DNA from: Saccharothrix deserti
GTDB taxonomy: Bacteria > Actinomycetota > Actinomycetes > Mycobacteriales > Pseudonocardiaceae
Length of the DNA stretch: 64,000 nucleotides
Assembly (NCBI RefSeq): GCF_009769385.1
Contig: NZ_ML775961.1
Coordinates: forward strand, 1 to 64,000
Direction of reading: 5' to 3'
Part shown: positions 24,986-33,052 of the stretch, in pieces
Position numbering within the stretch: the first letter of the stretch is position 1
How the letters are laid out: every line of letters starts with the position of its first letter
The notes under the pieces: model-generated
What the model saw: only the letters and a program-made list of their open reading frames with translations
Databases searched by the model: none
Told to the model about the DNA's origin: nothing
Program-made: the position numbers and the translations under genes

Positions 24986-25700
24986 ACCGGGCGTAAACCG
25001 CCGAAAGAGCGCGGTGGACGTCGGTGGAAACCACCTGCTGGAGGTCGGGCGGGTCGTTGGGGTTGGTCGCGATGTCGATCGCGAGCGAGATGACCGTGCG
25101 CCCGACCCGGTAGGTGTGGCGGGCGATCGTGCCGTTGGCGTTCTGCGGCCCGGAGCCCACGTCGGCCATGACCTGGTACAGGGCGTACGCCTCGAAGCCC
25201 TGGGTGCCGACGCCTTCGGTCGTGGTGGACGCGAGGGCGACCGTGAAGCGGGGGTCGGCCTCCTTCTGGCCCTGCTCGAACTCGGCCCGGAGGCATTCGA
25301 CGTAGGGCGCCGACTTGCGCGTCTCGACCCACTCGGTCGCGGTGGCCTCGTCGGGGAAGACGGCGGCGTTGGAGCCGACGTACCAGGTGGCGTTCTCGGC
25401 CTGGAAGACGGCGCCGGTGCGGCGGGCGTCCAGCGGCAGTGCGTCGGCGACCGTTCCCTCGGCGCAACTCCCGTCGCCGAACCCCTCGGCTGCCTTGGCC
25501 TCGGTGTGCACGGTCCACCTGTCGCCGATGTCGGCCTGGGTGATCGTCGCCTTGTCGGCGAGCTCGGTGGTGGCGGCGTCGACCGGTTGGGTGGCGGTGG
25601 TGGTCGACGCCGGTTCGGGTGGCTGCTGTGGGGGTGCGGTCTGACTGCTGCACCCCGTCGCCACGATTACCGCCAGGAGCAAGGCTGGGCCTGACTTCAT
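24978..25700 (-). CDS. Lipoprotein with PknH-like sensor domain
   Basis: The 240-residue product has a lipoprotein signal with lipobox VATGC (Cys17), a Pro/Thr-rich linker and a domain starting ITQADIGDRWTVHTEA. This matches the extracellular PknH-like sensor fold, including paired cysteines (GSCAEG, YVECLRAEF). It should sit on the outer face of the membrane. Ligand and function are unknown. ATG 25700 was chosen because the signal peptide starts there. Confidence 0.8.
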   Translation of the reverse strand: MKSGPALLLAVIVATGCSSQTAPPQQPPEPASTTTATQPVDAATTELADKATITQADIGDRWTVHTEAKAAEGFGDGSCAEGTVADALPLDARRTGAVFQAENATWYVGSNAAVFPDEATATEWVETRKSAPYVECLRAEFEQGQKEADPRFTVALASTTTEGVGTQGFEAYALYQVMADVGSGPQNANGTIARHTYRVGRTVISLAIDIATNPNDPPDLQQVVSTDVHRALSAVYARLS

Positions 25701-25813
25701 ACCGCACCACCGCCATTCGGGTTACATCCTTATCGCCCGAACGGTCGTATCCGTGACAGACCGCCCTGGTGGGAAGTGACGGGAGGTGCCGGTGTCGATG
25801 GGGTGAGACGGCG

Positions 25814-26467
25814 TTACGTCACCCAGCGCCAGACGGACGGTGGTCGGCCGCCCTGGGGCAGGGCGGCGGCGTGGTGGGCGGTGCGTTCGAGGCCGGGGAG
25901 GCGTTCCATGGTGCGGCCGAGGTTGGCGGGGTAGGGGCGTTCGCCGGTCAGGGATTCGGTGACGTCGAGGGCTTGGGCGGTGGTGAACTCGCGGCCCAGG
26001 AGCCCGGCGGTGAACGTGGTGTCCCGCCAGAGGTGGCCGGCCAGGATGGGGCGGCAGTCGTCGACGATGCGGTTGTGGTCGAAGGCCAGCGGGGGCACGT
26101 CGGCCAGTGGGGTCCAGGTGGGGCCGCCGCCGGTCAGGTGGGTGGGGTCGATGGTGGCCCAGAGGGCGATGGAGAGGGTCGGGCCGCGCGGGTCTCGGGA
26201 CGGTTCGTCGAACGTGGTGAGTTGGCCGGAGGCGGAGATCGCGGTTTCGGGGATGCCGAGTTTGTCGGTGACGGCCCGGTGTGCGGCGTCACGGAGGCGT
26301 TCGCCTTTGCCGAGCAGGACGCCGGGCAGGGCGAGTTCGCCCGCGAACGGTTCGTGGGCGCGGGGTGCGATGCCCAGGAGCACGGCGCGCGTGGTCGGGT
26401 CGAAGCGCAGGGCCAGCACGTCCACCGACACCAGGGTCGACTCGATCATGGTCCAATTGTCCCGCAT
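25814..26467 (-). CDS. Nudix-related NrtR-like regulator
   Basis: The 217-residue protein has an N-terminal Nudix fold (VLALRFDPTTRAVLLGIAPR, LALPGVLLGKGERLRDAAHR). Its Nudix box is degenerate: the REUxEE core reads HRAVTDKLGI, so hydrolysis is unlikely. The C-terminal 60 residues (LLGREFTTAQALDVTESLTG) look like the winged helix of NrtR, a repressor that binds ADP-ribose-type ligands. It is the last gene of a four-gene operon, starting 1 bp after the purA-like stop. It is a candidate for binding the palindrome at 29737-29759. A plain Nudix hydrolase remains possible. Confidence 0.7.
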   Translation of the reverse strand: MRDNWTMIESTLVSVDVLALRFDPTTRAVLLGIAPRAHEPFAGELALPGVLLGKGERLRDAAHRAVTDKLGIPETAISASGQLTTFDEPSRDPRGPTLSIALWATIDPTHLTGGGPTWTPLADVPPLAFDHNRIVDDCRPILAGHLWRDTTFTAGLLGREFTTAQALDVTESLTGERPYPANLGRTMERLPGLERTAHHAAALPQGGRPPSVWRWVT

Positions 26468-26468
26468 T

Positions 26469-27704
26469 TCAGGGGTGGACCGGTGTCCGCACCGCGTAGT
26501 CCGCCCGGTCGGGGCCGGCGCCGGTGACGAGGACCGGGACGCCCAGTTGGTCTTCCAGCCACGCGATCGGGTCCGGCAGGTCGGTGAGGACCGGTGTGCG
26601 GTGGTTCAGGAACTCGGTGAGGTTCGTCGTCGGCAGGGGAGCGTCGTAGGTGGTGGCCACCTTGAGGTCGTGCGCGTCCAGGTGTGTCACCGCCAGGGCG
26701 TCCACGCCGTCGCAGGCCGCCACCGCGTAGCGCAGCAGCACGGCGTCGAGGTGGCCTGCTCGCCAGGCGCCCTGGTAGTGGCCGGTGCCGTTGTGGCGTT
26801 CGGGGAACCGTGCGAGCACCGCGTGGTCCTCGGTGGGGAGCGGTCCGGCGCCGTGGCGGGTCTGGTAGGTCCTGGTCACGCCGATCACGGTGGCGTGGCG
26901 GTGTCCCAGCAGGGTTCGGGCGTTGTCCGGGGTGACGGTGGACCACGTGGTGTGCGGGTGGAAGCCGTGGCGCTGGTCCAGCAGCACGCCTTGGGCGCCT
27001 TCGAACACGAGACGTCCGCGTTCGGCCAGGCGGCCTACCTCGTCGCCGGTCGTGACGTGGACCGCGTCCGCGAAGTCCCGGTACAGCGACACGAGGTCGT
27101 CCACCGAGGTGCCGTCGCCGATCAGGGGTTCGTAGAAGCGGGCCAGAGCGTCGAGTTTGGCGCGCAGCACGGTGGGGCGGGCGCAGTCGCCGACCGTCGG
27201 CGCGTCGCCGGGGACGCCGAGGACGCGTTGGTTCTCCACTGTGTCGCCCGGGAGCGCGTTACGGCCGGCGAGCAGGGCGTACCAGGCGGTTTCGCCGATG
27301 CCCTTGCCGCACGACCCGTGCCGGCCGTGCCCGCGAGCGTCCTCGCGGGCACGGTTGGCGGACACGTGGATCGGGGTGGTGAGCAGGGCGTCGGCGTCGA
27401 TGGACACCAGCCGCAGTGGGTCGGCGACGCCGAGGGTTTCCAGTTCGCGGGACTCGCGGGCCAGTGCGATCGGTTCGACCAGCACGTGTCGGGAGAGGTG
27501 GGTCGGCACGCCCGCGAGCGTGCCGGACCCGAACTGGCTGAACGTGTGGTGCCGGTCGTCGACGACGACGTTGTGGGCGGCCTGCGCGCCGCCGTTGAAC
27601 CGGATCACCGACGTGACCGGGCCGTCGTGGCACAGCGCGTCGACCACCGCACCTTTGCCCTCGTCGCCGAATCCCAGGCCCACGACGATGATGTGCCCGT
27701 CCAC
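26469..27704 (-). CDS. Adenylosuccinate synthetase paralog
   Basis: The 411-residue protein (GTG start after GAGAGGGG) has the family motifs: GLGFGDEGKGAVVD with Asp14 and Lys17, GGAQAAHNVV with His44, HGSCGKGIGET in place of the usual IGTTGRGIGPAY, VFEGAQGVLLD, and GVTRTYQTRHGAGPLPTE. The catalytic Asp and His are kept, so it should couple GTP hydrolysis to a condensation like IMP plus aspartate. The changed IMP and aspartate loops suggest another substrate. It is embedded between vWA and Nudix-like genes rather than purine genes. Confidence 0.8.
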   Translation of the reverse strand: MDGHIIVVGLGFGDEGKGAVVDALCHDGPVTSVIRFNGGAQAAHNVVVDDRHHTFSQFGSGTLAGVPTHLSRHVLVEPIALARESRELETLGVADPLRLVSIDADALLTTPIHVSANRAREDARGHGRHGSCGKGIGETAWYALLAGRNALPGDTVENQRVLGVPGDAPTVGDCARPTVLRAKLDALARFYEPLIGDGTSVDDLVSLYRDFADAVHVTTGDEVGRLAERGRLVFEGAQGVLLDQRHGFHPHTTWSTVTPDNARTLLGHRHATVIGVTRTYQTRHGAGPLPTEDHAVLARFPERHNGTGHYQGAWRAGHLDAVLLRYAVAACDGVDALAVTHLDAHDLKVATTYDAPLPTTNLTEFLNHRTPVLTDLPDPIAWLEDQLGVPVLVTGAGPDRADYAVRTPVHP

Positions 27705-27715
27705 GCCGACCCCTC

Positions 27716-28732
27716 TCAGTTCAGCGTGACGTCGTCGGGGCCGTCGAGCTGCGGGGGAGTGGGTGAGGCGGCGAGGGCCTTCCCTTCCGCGTGGGCCTTC
27801 CCGGCCACGTGGGCCGGCCCGCCCGCGTGGACCAGCGCTTTGCCGACCGCCTCGCTCTCCGCCGCCGACCCGATCTCGGCCAGGTCGACCACGGCCTGGT
27901 CGAGGTCGACGACCCGTTCCTCCATCCCGATCGTGGCCGCGATCAGTTCGCACACCGCGCCGGGGTCGTCCAGCTTGAGGAAGTTCTGGCCGAGGATGTC
28001 GCGCCAGTGGTCGGCGATCTGCGGGTCGTCGTAGTAGGACGACTGCCGGGGCAGCACGAAGTAGACGTGCCACTTGCGGCTCAGCTCCCGGTACACCGAC
28101 GCGGGGTCGATGTCCTCGTTGACGTCGTCGCCGATGATCCGGCGGATGTGCCGTGCCTCCAGTCGGGGCTTGTTCAGCTCGTCGCCGATCAGGAACAGGT
28201 AGCCCTTGCGCCCGCGTTTCTGCCACGCGTCGGTCACCACGTGTCGGGCGACGAAGTAGGCGGCCAGTTCGTACGACTCGCTCTTCTGCCCGCCGCCGTT
28301 GCCCTCCAGGAAGATGGTGCGCAGTTGTTCGTCCATGCGGTTGTCGGACTCGAACTGCCCGACCTGCAGCGGGACGCGGTCGCTGTCCGCGTCGCCGATG
28401 CCGCCGAACATCAGCTGCGGGTCGGTGAGGTATCCCTTGCGCTGCAAGAGGCCGTGCAGTTTGCCCAGTTTGCGTTGCATGATCTGCGGTACCCGGCCCA
28501 TCGATCCGGTGACGTCGAACAGCACTGCGATCGGTGTCGAGTCGGCGTGGTCGGCGGAGTCGCGGCACTCGCGCGCCGCCACGCCCTTCGGGTCGAGCGA
28601 CGGGTCGGCTTTCCACTCGGACGACGGGCGTGACCTCATCGTGGAGGTGTAGCCGAAGTCGTCCACGCCCTTGGCGGCGCGGAAGGTCTTGGCTGCGGTG
28701 TAGGCGTCGTCGTCCCACTTGCCGTGTCCCAT
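27716..28732 (-). CDS. von Willebrand factor A domain protein
   Basis: The 338-residue product starts MGHGKWDDDAYTAAKTFRAA. It has a vWA domain with a MIDAS motif in AVLFDVTGSMG (D-x-T-G-S, a variant of DxSxS) and later GYLFLIGDELNKP. The C-terminal tail is rich in Ala, His and Gly (HVAGKAHAEGKALA) and looks disordered. It is cytoplasmic. This vWA type is typically encoded next to a kinase-like gene, as here (1 bp gap), and probably scaffolds a metal-dependent complex. Confidence 0.8.
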   Translation of the reverse strand: MGHGKWDDDAYTAAKTFRAAKGVDDFGYTSTMRSRPSSEWKADPSLDPKGVAARECRDSADHADSTPIAVLFDVTGSMGRVPQIMQRKLGKLHGLLQRKGYLTDPQLMFGGIGDADSDRVPLQVGQFESDNRMDEQLRTIFLEGNGGGQKSESYELAAYFVARHVVTDAWQKRGRKGYLFLIGDELNKPRLEARHIRRIIGDDVNEDIDPASVYRELSRKWHVYFVLPRQSSYYDDPQIADHWRDILGQNFLKLDDPGAVCELIAATIGMEERVVDLDQAVVDLAEIGSAAESEAVGKALVHAGGPAHVAGKAHAEGKALAASPTPPQLDGPDDVTLN

Positions 28733-28733
28733 G

Positions 28734-29735
28734 TCAGGCTCCTGTCGTCGGTAGCGCGAACGGGCGGAAGGTCCGTTCGCCGTAGAGCTCTTCGAGCAGT
28801 TCGTCGTACTCGGTGAGCAGGTCGACGGCGTCCGGTCGTCGGTCCGGGTCGTCCTGTGTGCACCCGCGGGCGAACGTGCGCTGTCCGGTTTCGTCGTCCG
28901 CCAGGAGTTCCAGCATCAGCGTGTGTGCCATGTGGACGTCGGTGGCGGTGGTGACCGGTCGTCCGTCGTGGACTTCCGGTGGGTAGGCGATGGTTTTGCC
29001 GGTGGCGAGGAGCCGTTCGCCGGCGGTGACCGCGAACGTCCAGCCGGCCAGCACGATTCCGTGCTGCTTCGGGTGGACCAGCACGTTGTCCGCGGTGATC
29101 GCGCCGTGTACGAGGCCGATCCGGTGTGCGCCGGCGATCGCTCGCAGCAGTCTGCGGTGCATCCAGGCGTAGTCGCGGCCGTCCAGGCCGCGTGGGAACG
29201 CCCGGCGCACGTCGGCCAGCGTCACGAATCCGTCGACCAGTGGTTCGAGGACGGTGAACGCGCGCTCGCCGCGGCGGACGTCGCCGGAGGTGTCGGTCAG
29301 GCGCGGGTAGTAGGGGCGCAGCCAGCGGTGTTGGTCGGTGAACCGGGTGAGTCGGCGCAGCGCGTCCCACTCGGCGTGCAGCAGGGGGTTGAGGGTGGGG
29401 GTGCGCACCACCTTGACCACGTGCGGGCCGTCGGTGCGGTAGACGTTGGCGACGCTGCCGACCGCGTGCCGGTCGGTGATGCGGTAGGCGGCCCGAGCGG
29501 TGCGCAGTTCGACCGACGTCCCGTTCTGCCACTCGTGGTGGAGGCGGGTCAGTTCCGCCGACGCGGCGTGTGCCCTGGTGTCGGCCGTGCCCGCCCGGTC
29601 GGGGTGCAGGACGGCGGCCAGCCCCCGGTACAGCCGCTGTGCCTCCTTTCGCCTGGTCGGGTCGAACGGGCCGAACAGGTCGGCCGCCGAGCCGGCCCGT
29701 TCGACCCGATCGAGGGCTTCGTCCCTGGTGAACAT
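28734..29735 (-). CDS. J-domain plus pseudokinase fusion
   Basis: The 333-residue protein has a J-domain-like N-terminus with HPD at residues 44-46 (LYRGLAAVLHPDRAG), followed by a protein-kinase fold. The glycine loop is AVGSVANVYR, the VAIK-type lysine is Lys108 and the catalytic-loop equivalent is HGAITADN (210-217). The usual catalytic Asp of HRD is missing, and the DFG Asp is replaced in LAGW (229-232). It is therefore probably a pseudokinase that binds nucleotide or partners. It is the first gene of the operon, with a leaderless start under a palindromic operator. Confidence 0.78.
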   Translation of the reverse strand: MFTRDEALDRVERAGSAADLFGPFDPTRRKEAQRLYRGLAAVLHPDRAGTADTRAHAASAELTRLHHEWQNGTSVELRTARAAYRITDRHAVGSVANVYRTDGPHVVKVVRTPTLNPLLHAEWDALRRLTRFTDQHRWLRPYYPRLTDTSGDVRRGERAFTVLEPLVDGFVTLADVRRAFPRGLDGRDYAWMHRRLLRAIAGAHRIGLVHGAITADNVLVHPKQHGIVLAGWTFAVTAGERLLATGKTIAYPPEVHDGRPVTTATDVHMAHTLMLELLADDETGQRTFARGCTQDDPDRRPDAVDLLTEYDELLEELYGERTFRPFALPTTGA

Positions 29736-29736
29736 A

Positions 29737-29759
29737 GTTTGAGTCTAGACGACTCAAAC
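29737..29759 (-). promoter_or_regulatory. 23-bp palindromic operator on a leaderless promoter
   Basis: GTTTGAGTC (29737-29745) and GACTCAAAC (29751-29759) are perfect inverted arms with a 5-bp spacer. On the minus strand a TAGACT -10 box lies inside the palindrome, 6 bp before the ATG of the pseudokinase gene. A bound repressor would cover the -10 box. The NrtR-like last gene of the operon is the obvious candidate ligand. Confidence 0.7.
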
Positions 29760-29787
29760 CGCATGACGGAGTGTGTCGCCGGTCACG

Positions 29788-29825
29788 TGTCGCAGAAGTG
29801 GATCAGTCGGCTATGATGGACGGCG
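29788..29825 (+). promoter_or_regulatory. Promoter of the ABC-F gene
   Basis: A near-consensus TATGAT -10 box lies at 29812-29817. The -35 region (TGTCGC, 29788-29793) is weak. The start point is expected near 29824-29826, about 120 bp before the TTG of the ABC-F gene, leaving a long regulatory leader. Confidence 0.6.
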
Positions 29826-29843
29826 ATGTTGTACTTCCTGTGA
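29826..29843 (+). CDS. Leader peptide MLYFL (putative attenuator uORF)
   Basis: ATG TTG TAC TTC CTG TGA encodes Met-Leu-Tyr-Phe-Leu and begins at or within 2 nt of the predicted transcription start, so it would be translated as a leaderless ORF. Hydrophobic leader peptides of this kind stall drug-bound ribosomes upstream of ABC-F and methyltransferase resistance genes. An overlapping frame from 29813 (MMDGDVVLPVIIGPAIA) also exists, but its start lies inside the -10 box. Confidence 0.5.
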   Translation: MLYFL

Positions 29844-29854
29844 TCATCGGTCCC

Positions 29855-29932
29855 GCGATCGCGTAGAGCCCGGCTCCGCGAACGCGACTTCTCCACACCC
29901 ATCGCACCGATGACTCGGCGTTGCCCGCCGAG
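29855..29932 (+). promoter_or_regulatory. Leader RNA hairpins before the ABC-F gene
   Basis: Several mutually exclusive pairings are visible: CGCGATCGCG (29855-29864); TCGCGT with ACGCGA enclosing GAGCC-C-GGCTC; and CTCGGCG-TTGCC-CGCCGAG (29914-29932). The last ends 3 nt before the AGGAG of the ABC-F gene. This fits attenuation or ribosome-binding-site masking relieved by stalling on the leader peptide. Confidence 0.5.
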
Positions 29933-29946
29933 AACAGGAGTTCGCC

Positions 29947-31569
<1,623 letters not shown>

Positions 31570-32109
31570 TCACGTGGTGGCGGCCGGGCGGTGCAGCCCG
31601 GCCGCCGCCGCCACCGCCACGCCCGCCACCACCACGAGCCCCGACCAGAACGGCGCGGTGATGCCGAACTGGCGGGCCAGCACGCCGCCGACCAGCGCGC
31701 CCAGCGCGGACCCGCCGGTGCTGAGCAGGAAGAAGGCGCTGCCGACCCGGCCGCGCAGCTCGTCGGGCACCTCGCGCTGCCGGACGGAGTGCGTGATCAC
31801 GTTCCACACCACCGCGTGCACGCCGAACACCGCGAGCGTGACGAGTGCCGTGACGATCACGCCTCGGGCCAGGTTCGCCCCGACGGCCAGCTTCCGGCGG
31901 TCCAGCCGGTCCACGATCACGCCGCTGAGCAGCGAGAACAACAGCCACGGCAGCTGCTGGGCGAACACCGCGCCGGCCACCAGAGCCGGGTCGTCGGTGA
32001 GCGAGGCCAGCAGCAGCGGTCCGGCGGCCAGCGTCAAGCCGTCACCGATGTTGGACACCGCCGACGCGAACCACAGCTTGGTGAAGTCCGCTCCGAGTCC
32101 GGGCGCCAT
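31570..32109 (-). CDS. Half-length MFS transporter (internal deletion)
   Basis: The 179-residue product begins like a full MFS permease (FTKLWFASAVSNIGDGLTLA, GVIVDRLDRRKLAVGANLAR). It then jumps, at about residue 90, to sequence typical of the C-terminal half (WNVITHSVRQREVPDELRGR, GALVGGVLARQFGI). About half of the expected 400 residues, several membrane helices, is missing in frame. Either this is a decaying in-frame deletion or the remaining helices dimerise. Its stop codon directly abuts the stop of the ABC-F gene with no spacer. Confidence 0.65.
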   Translation of the reverse strand: MAPGLGADFTKLWFASAVSNIGDGLTLAAGPLLLASLTDDPALVAGAVFAQQLPWLLFSLLSGVIVDRLDRRKLAVGANLARGVIVTALVTLAVFGVHAVVWNVITHSVRQREVPDELRGRVGSAFFLLSTGGSALGALVGGVLARQFGITAPFWSGLVVVAGVAVAAAAGLHRPAATT

Positions 32110-32292
32110 GGTGGCGGACGTTAGCGAGCCCGCCCGGGTGGGGCACCGCAATCAGCCCGGTTCAGCCGAGGGCTGATCCGCTCTGGGCGATCACGTCCGG
32201 TTCAGCATGTGAGAGGCCACGGAAACGCGTGGACAGGCGGTCGCCGCGGAACACATGATTCGGTCGATCACGAACCACCTGGGGGATCTCAC

Positions 32293-33048
32293 ATGGCTTC
32301 GCCGTTGGACAACCCGGCCTGGGCCTCGCTGACCGGCCCGCACGCCCGGTTCGCCGAACGCCACGGGCAGGCGGTGCGCTACCGGCTCGACGTGGCGCCG
32401 TTCCTGGCGCTGCCCGACCGACCGGACGAGCGGGCGTGGGCGGACATCGCCGCGTTGGCCGGACCCGGCGCGCTCGTGCCGATGAACGCGTCGCTCACGC
32501 CGCCCGCCGGGTGGGAACTGGTCGACCACATCGCCGGCGTGCAGCTCGTGGACGACGGGCTGCGGGTAGCCGAGGACCCCGAGGCCGTCCGGCTGGGACC
32601 GGCGGACGTGCCGGAGATGCTGGACCTGGTGGAGCGCACCCAGCCGGGGCCGTTCCGGCAGCGGACCGTGGAGTTGGGCACCTACCTCGGCATCCGCCGC
32701 GACGGCGCCCTGGTCGCGATGGCAGGCGAACGCCTCCACCCGCCGGGGTGGACGGAGATCAGCGCGGTGTGCACCGACCCGGCCCACCGGGGACAGGGCC
32801 TGGCCACCCGCCTGGTGCGCGCCGTGGCGGCCGGGATCCGGGCGCGCGGCGAGACGCCGATCATGCACGCCGCCGCGTCGAACACGTCCGCGATCGGGCT
32901 GTACGAGTCCCTCGGTTTCCGGCTGCGCAAGCGGACCGAGTTCATCCTGCTGCGCGTGCCCACCGAAGCCGACACCGAAGCCGACACCGAAGCCGACATC
33001 GACACCGGCACCGGCACCGGCACGACCGTGGCAGGCGCACGTCCCTGA
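32293..33048 (+). CDS. GNAT acetyltransferase (FR47-like) with repeat tail
   Basis: The 251-residue protein contains the acetyl-CoA binding motif ISAVCTDPAHRGQGLATRLVRA and the following strand IMHAAASNTSAIGLYESLGF. This places it in the FR47-like GNAT group that acetylates amines. The start at ATG 32293 sits after GGGGGAT. The last about 27 residues are low-complexity (three TEAD units, then TGTGTGT) encoded by a tandem DNA repeat and probably disordered. No partner gene is evident. Confidence 0.85.
   Translation: MASPLDNPAWASLTGPHARFAERHGQAVRYRLDVAPFLALPDRPDERAWADIAALAGPGALVPMNASLTPPAGWELVDHIAGVQLVDDGLRVAEDPEAVRLGPADVPEMLDLVERTQPGPFRQRTVELGTYLGIRRDGALVAMAGERLHPPGWTEISAVCTDPAHRGQGLATRLVRAVAAGIRARGETPIMHAAASNTSAIGLYESLGFRLRKRTEFILLRVPTEADTEADTEADIDTGTGTGTTVAGARP
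32962..33024 (+). repeat. Short in-frame tandem repeats in the GNAT tail
   Basis: Three copies of a 12-bp unit (ACCGAAGCCGAC, 32962-32997) are followed by three 6-bp ACCGGC units. Both unit sizes are multiples of three, so copy changes keep the frame. Confidence 0.85.
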
Positions 33049-33052
33049 CGGG

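Noticed and set aside
26469-27704. PurZ (diaminopurine genome) synthetase
   Set aside because: There are no accompanying dATP hydrolase, PolA-like or phage genes, and the catalytic Asp expected for PurA is retained. A different PurA-like role is more likely.
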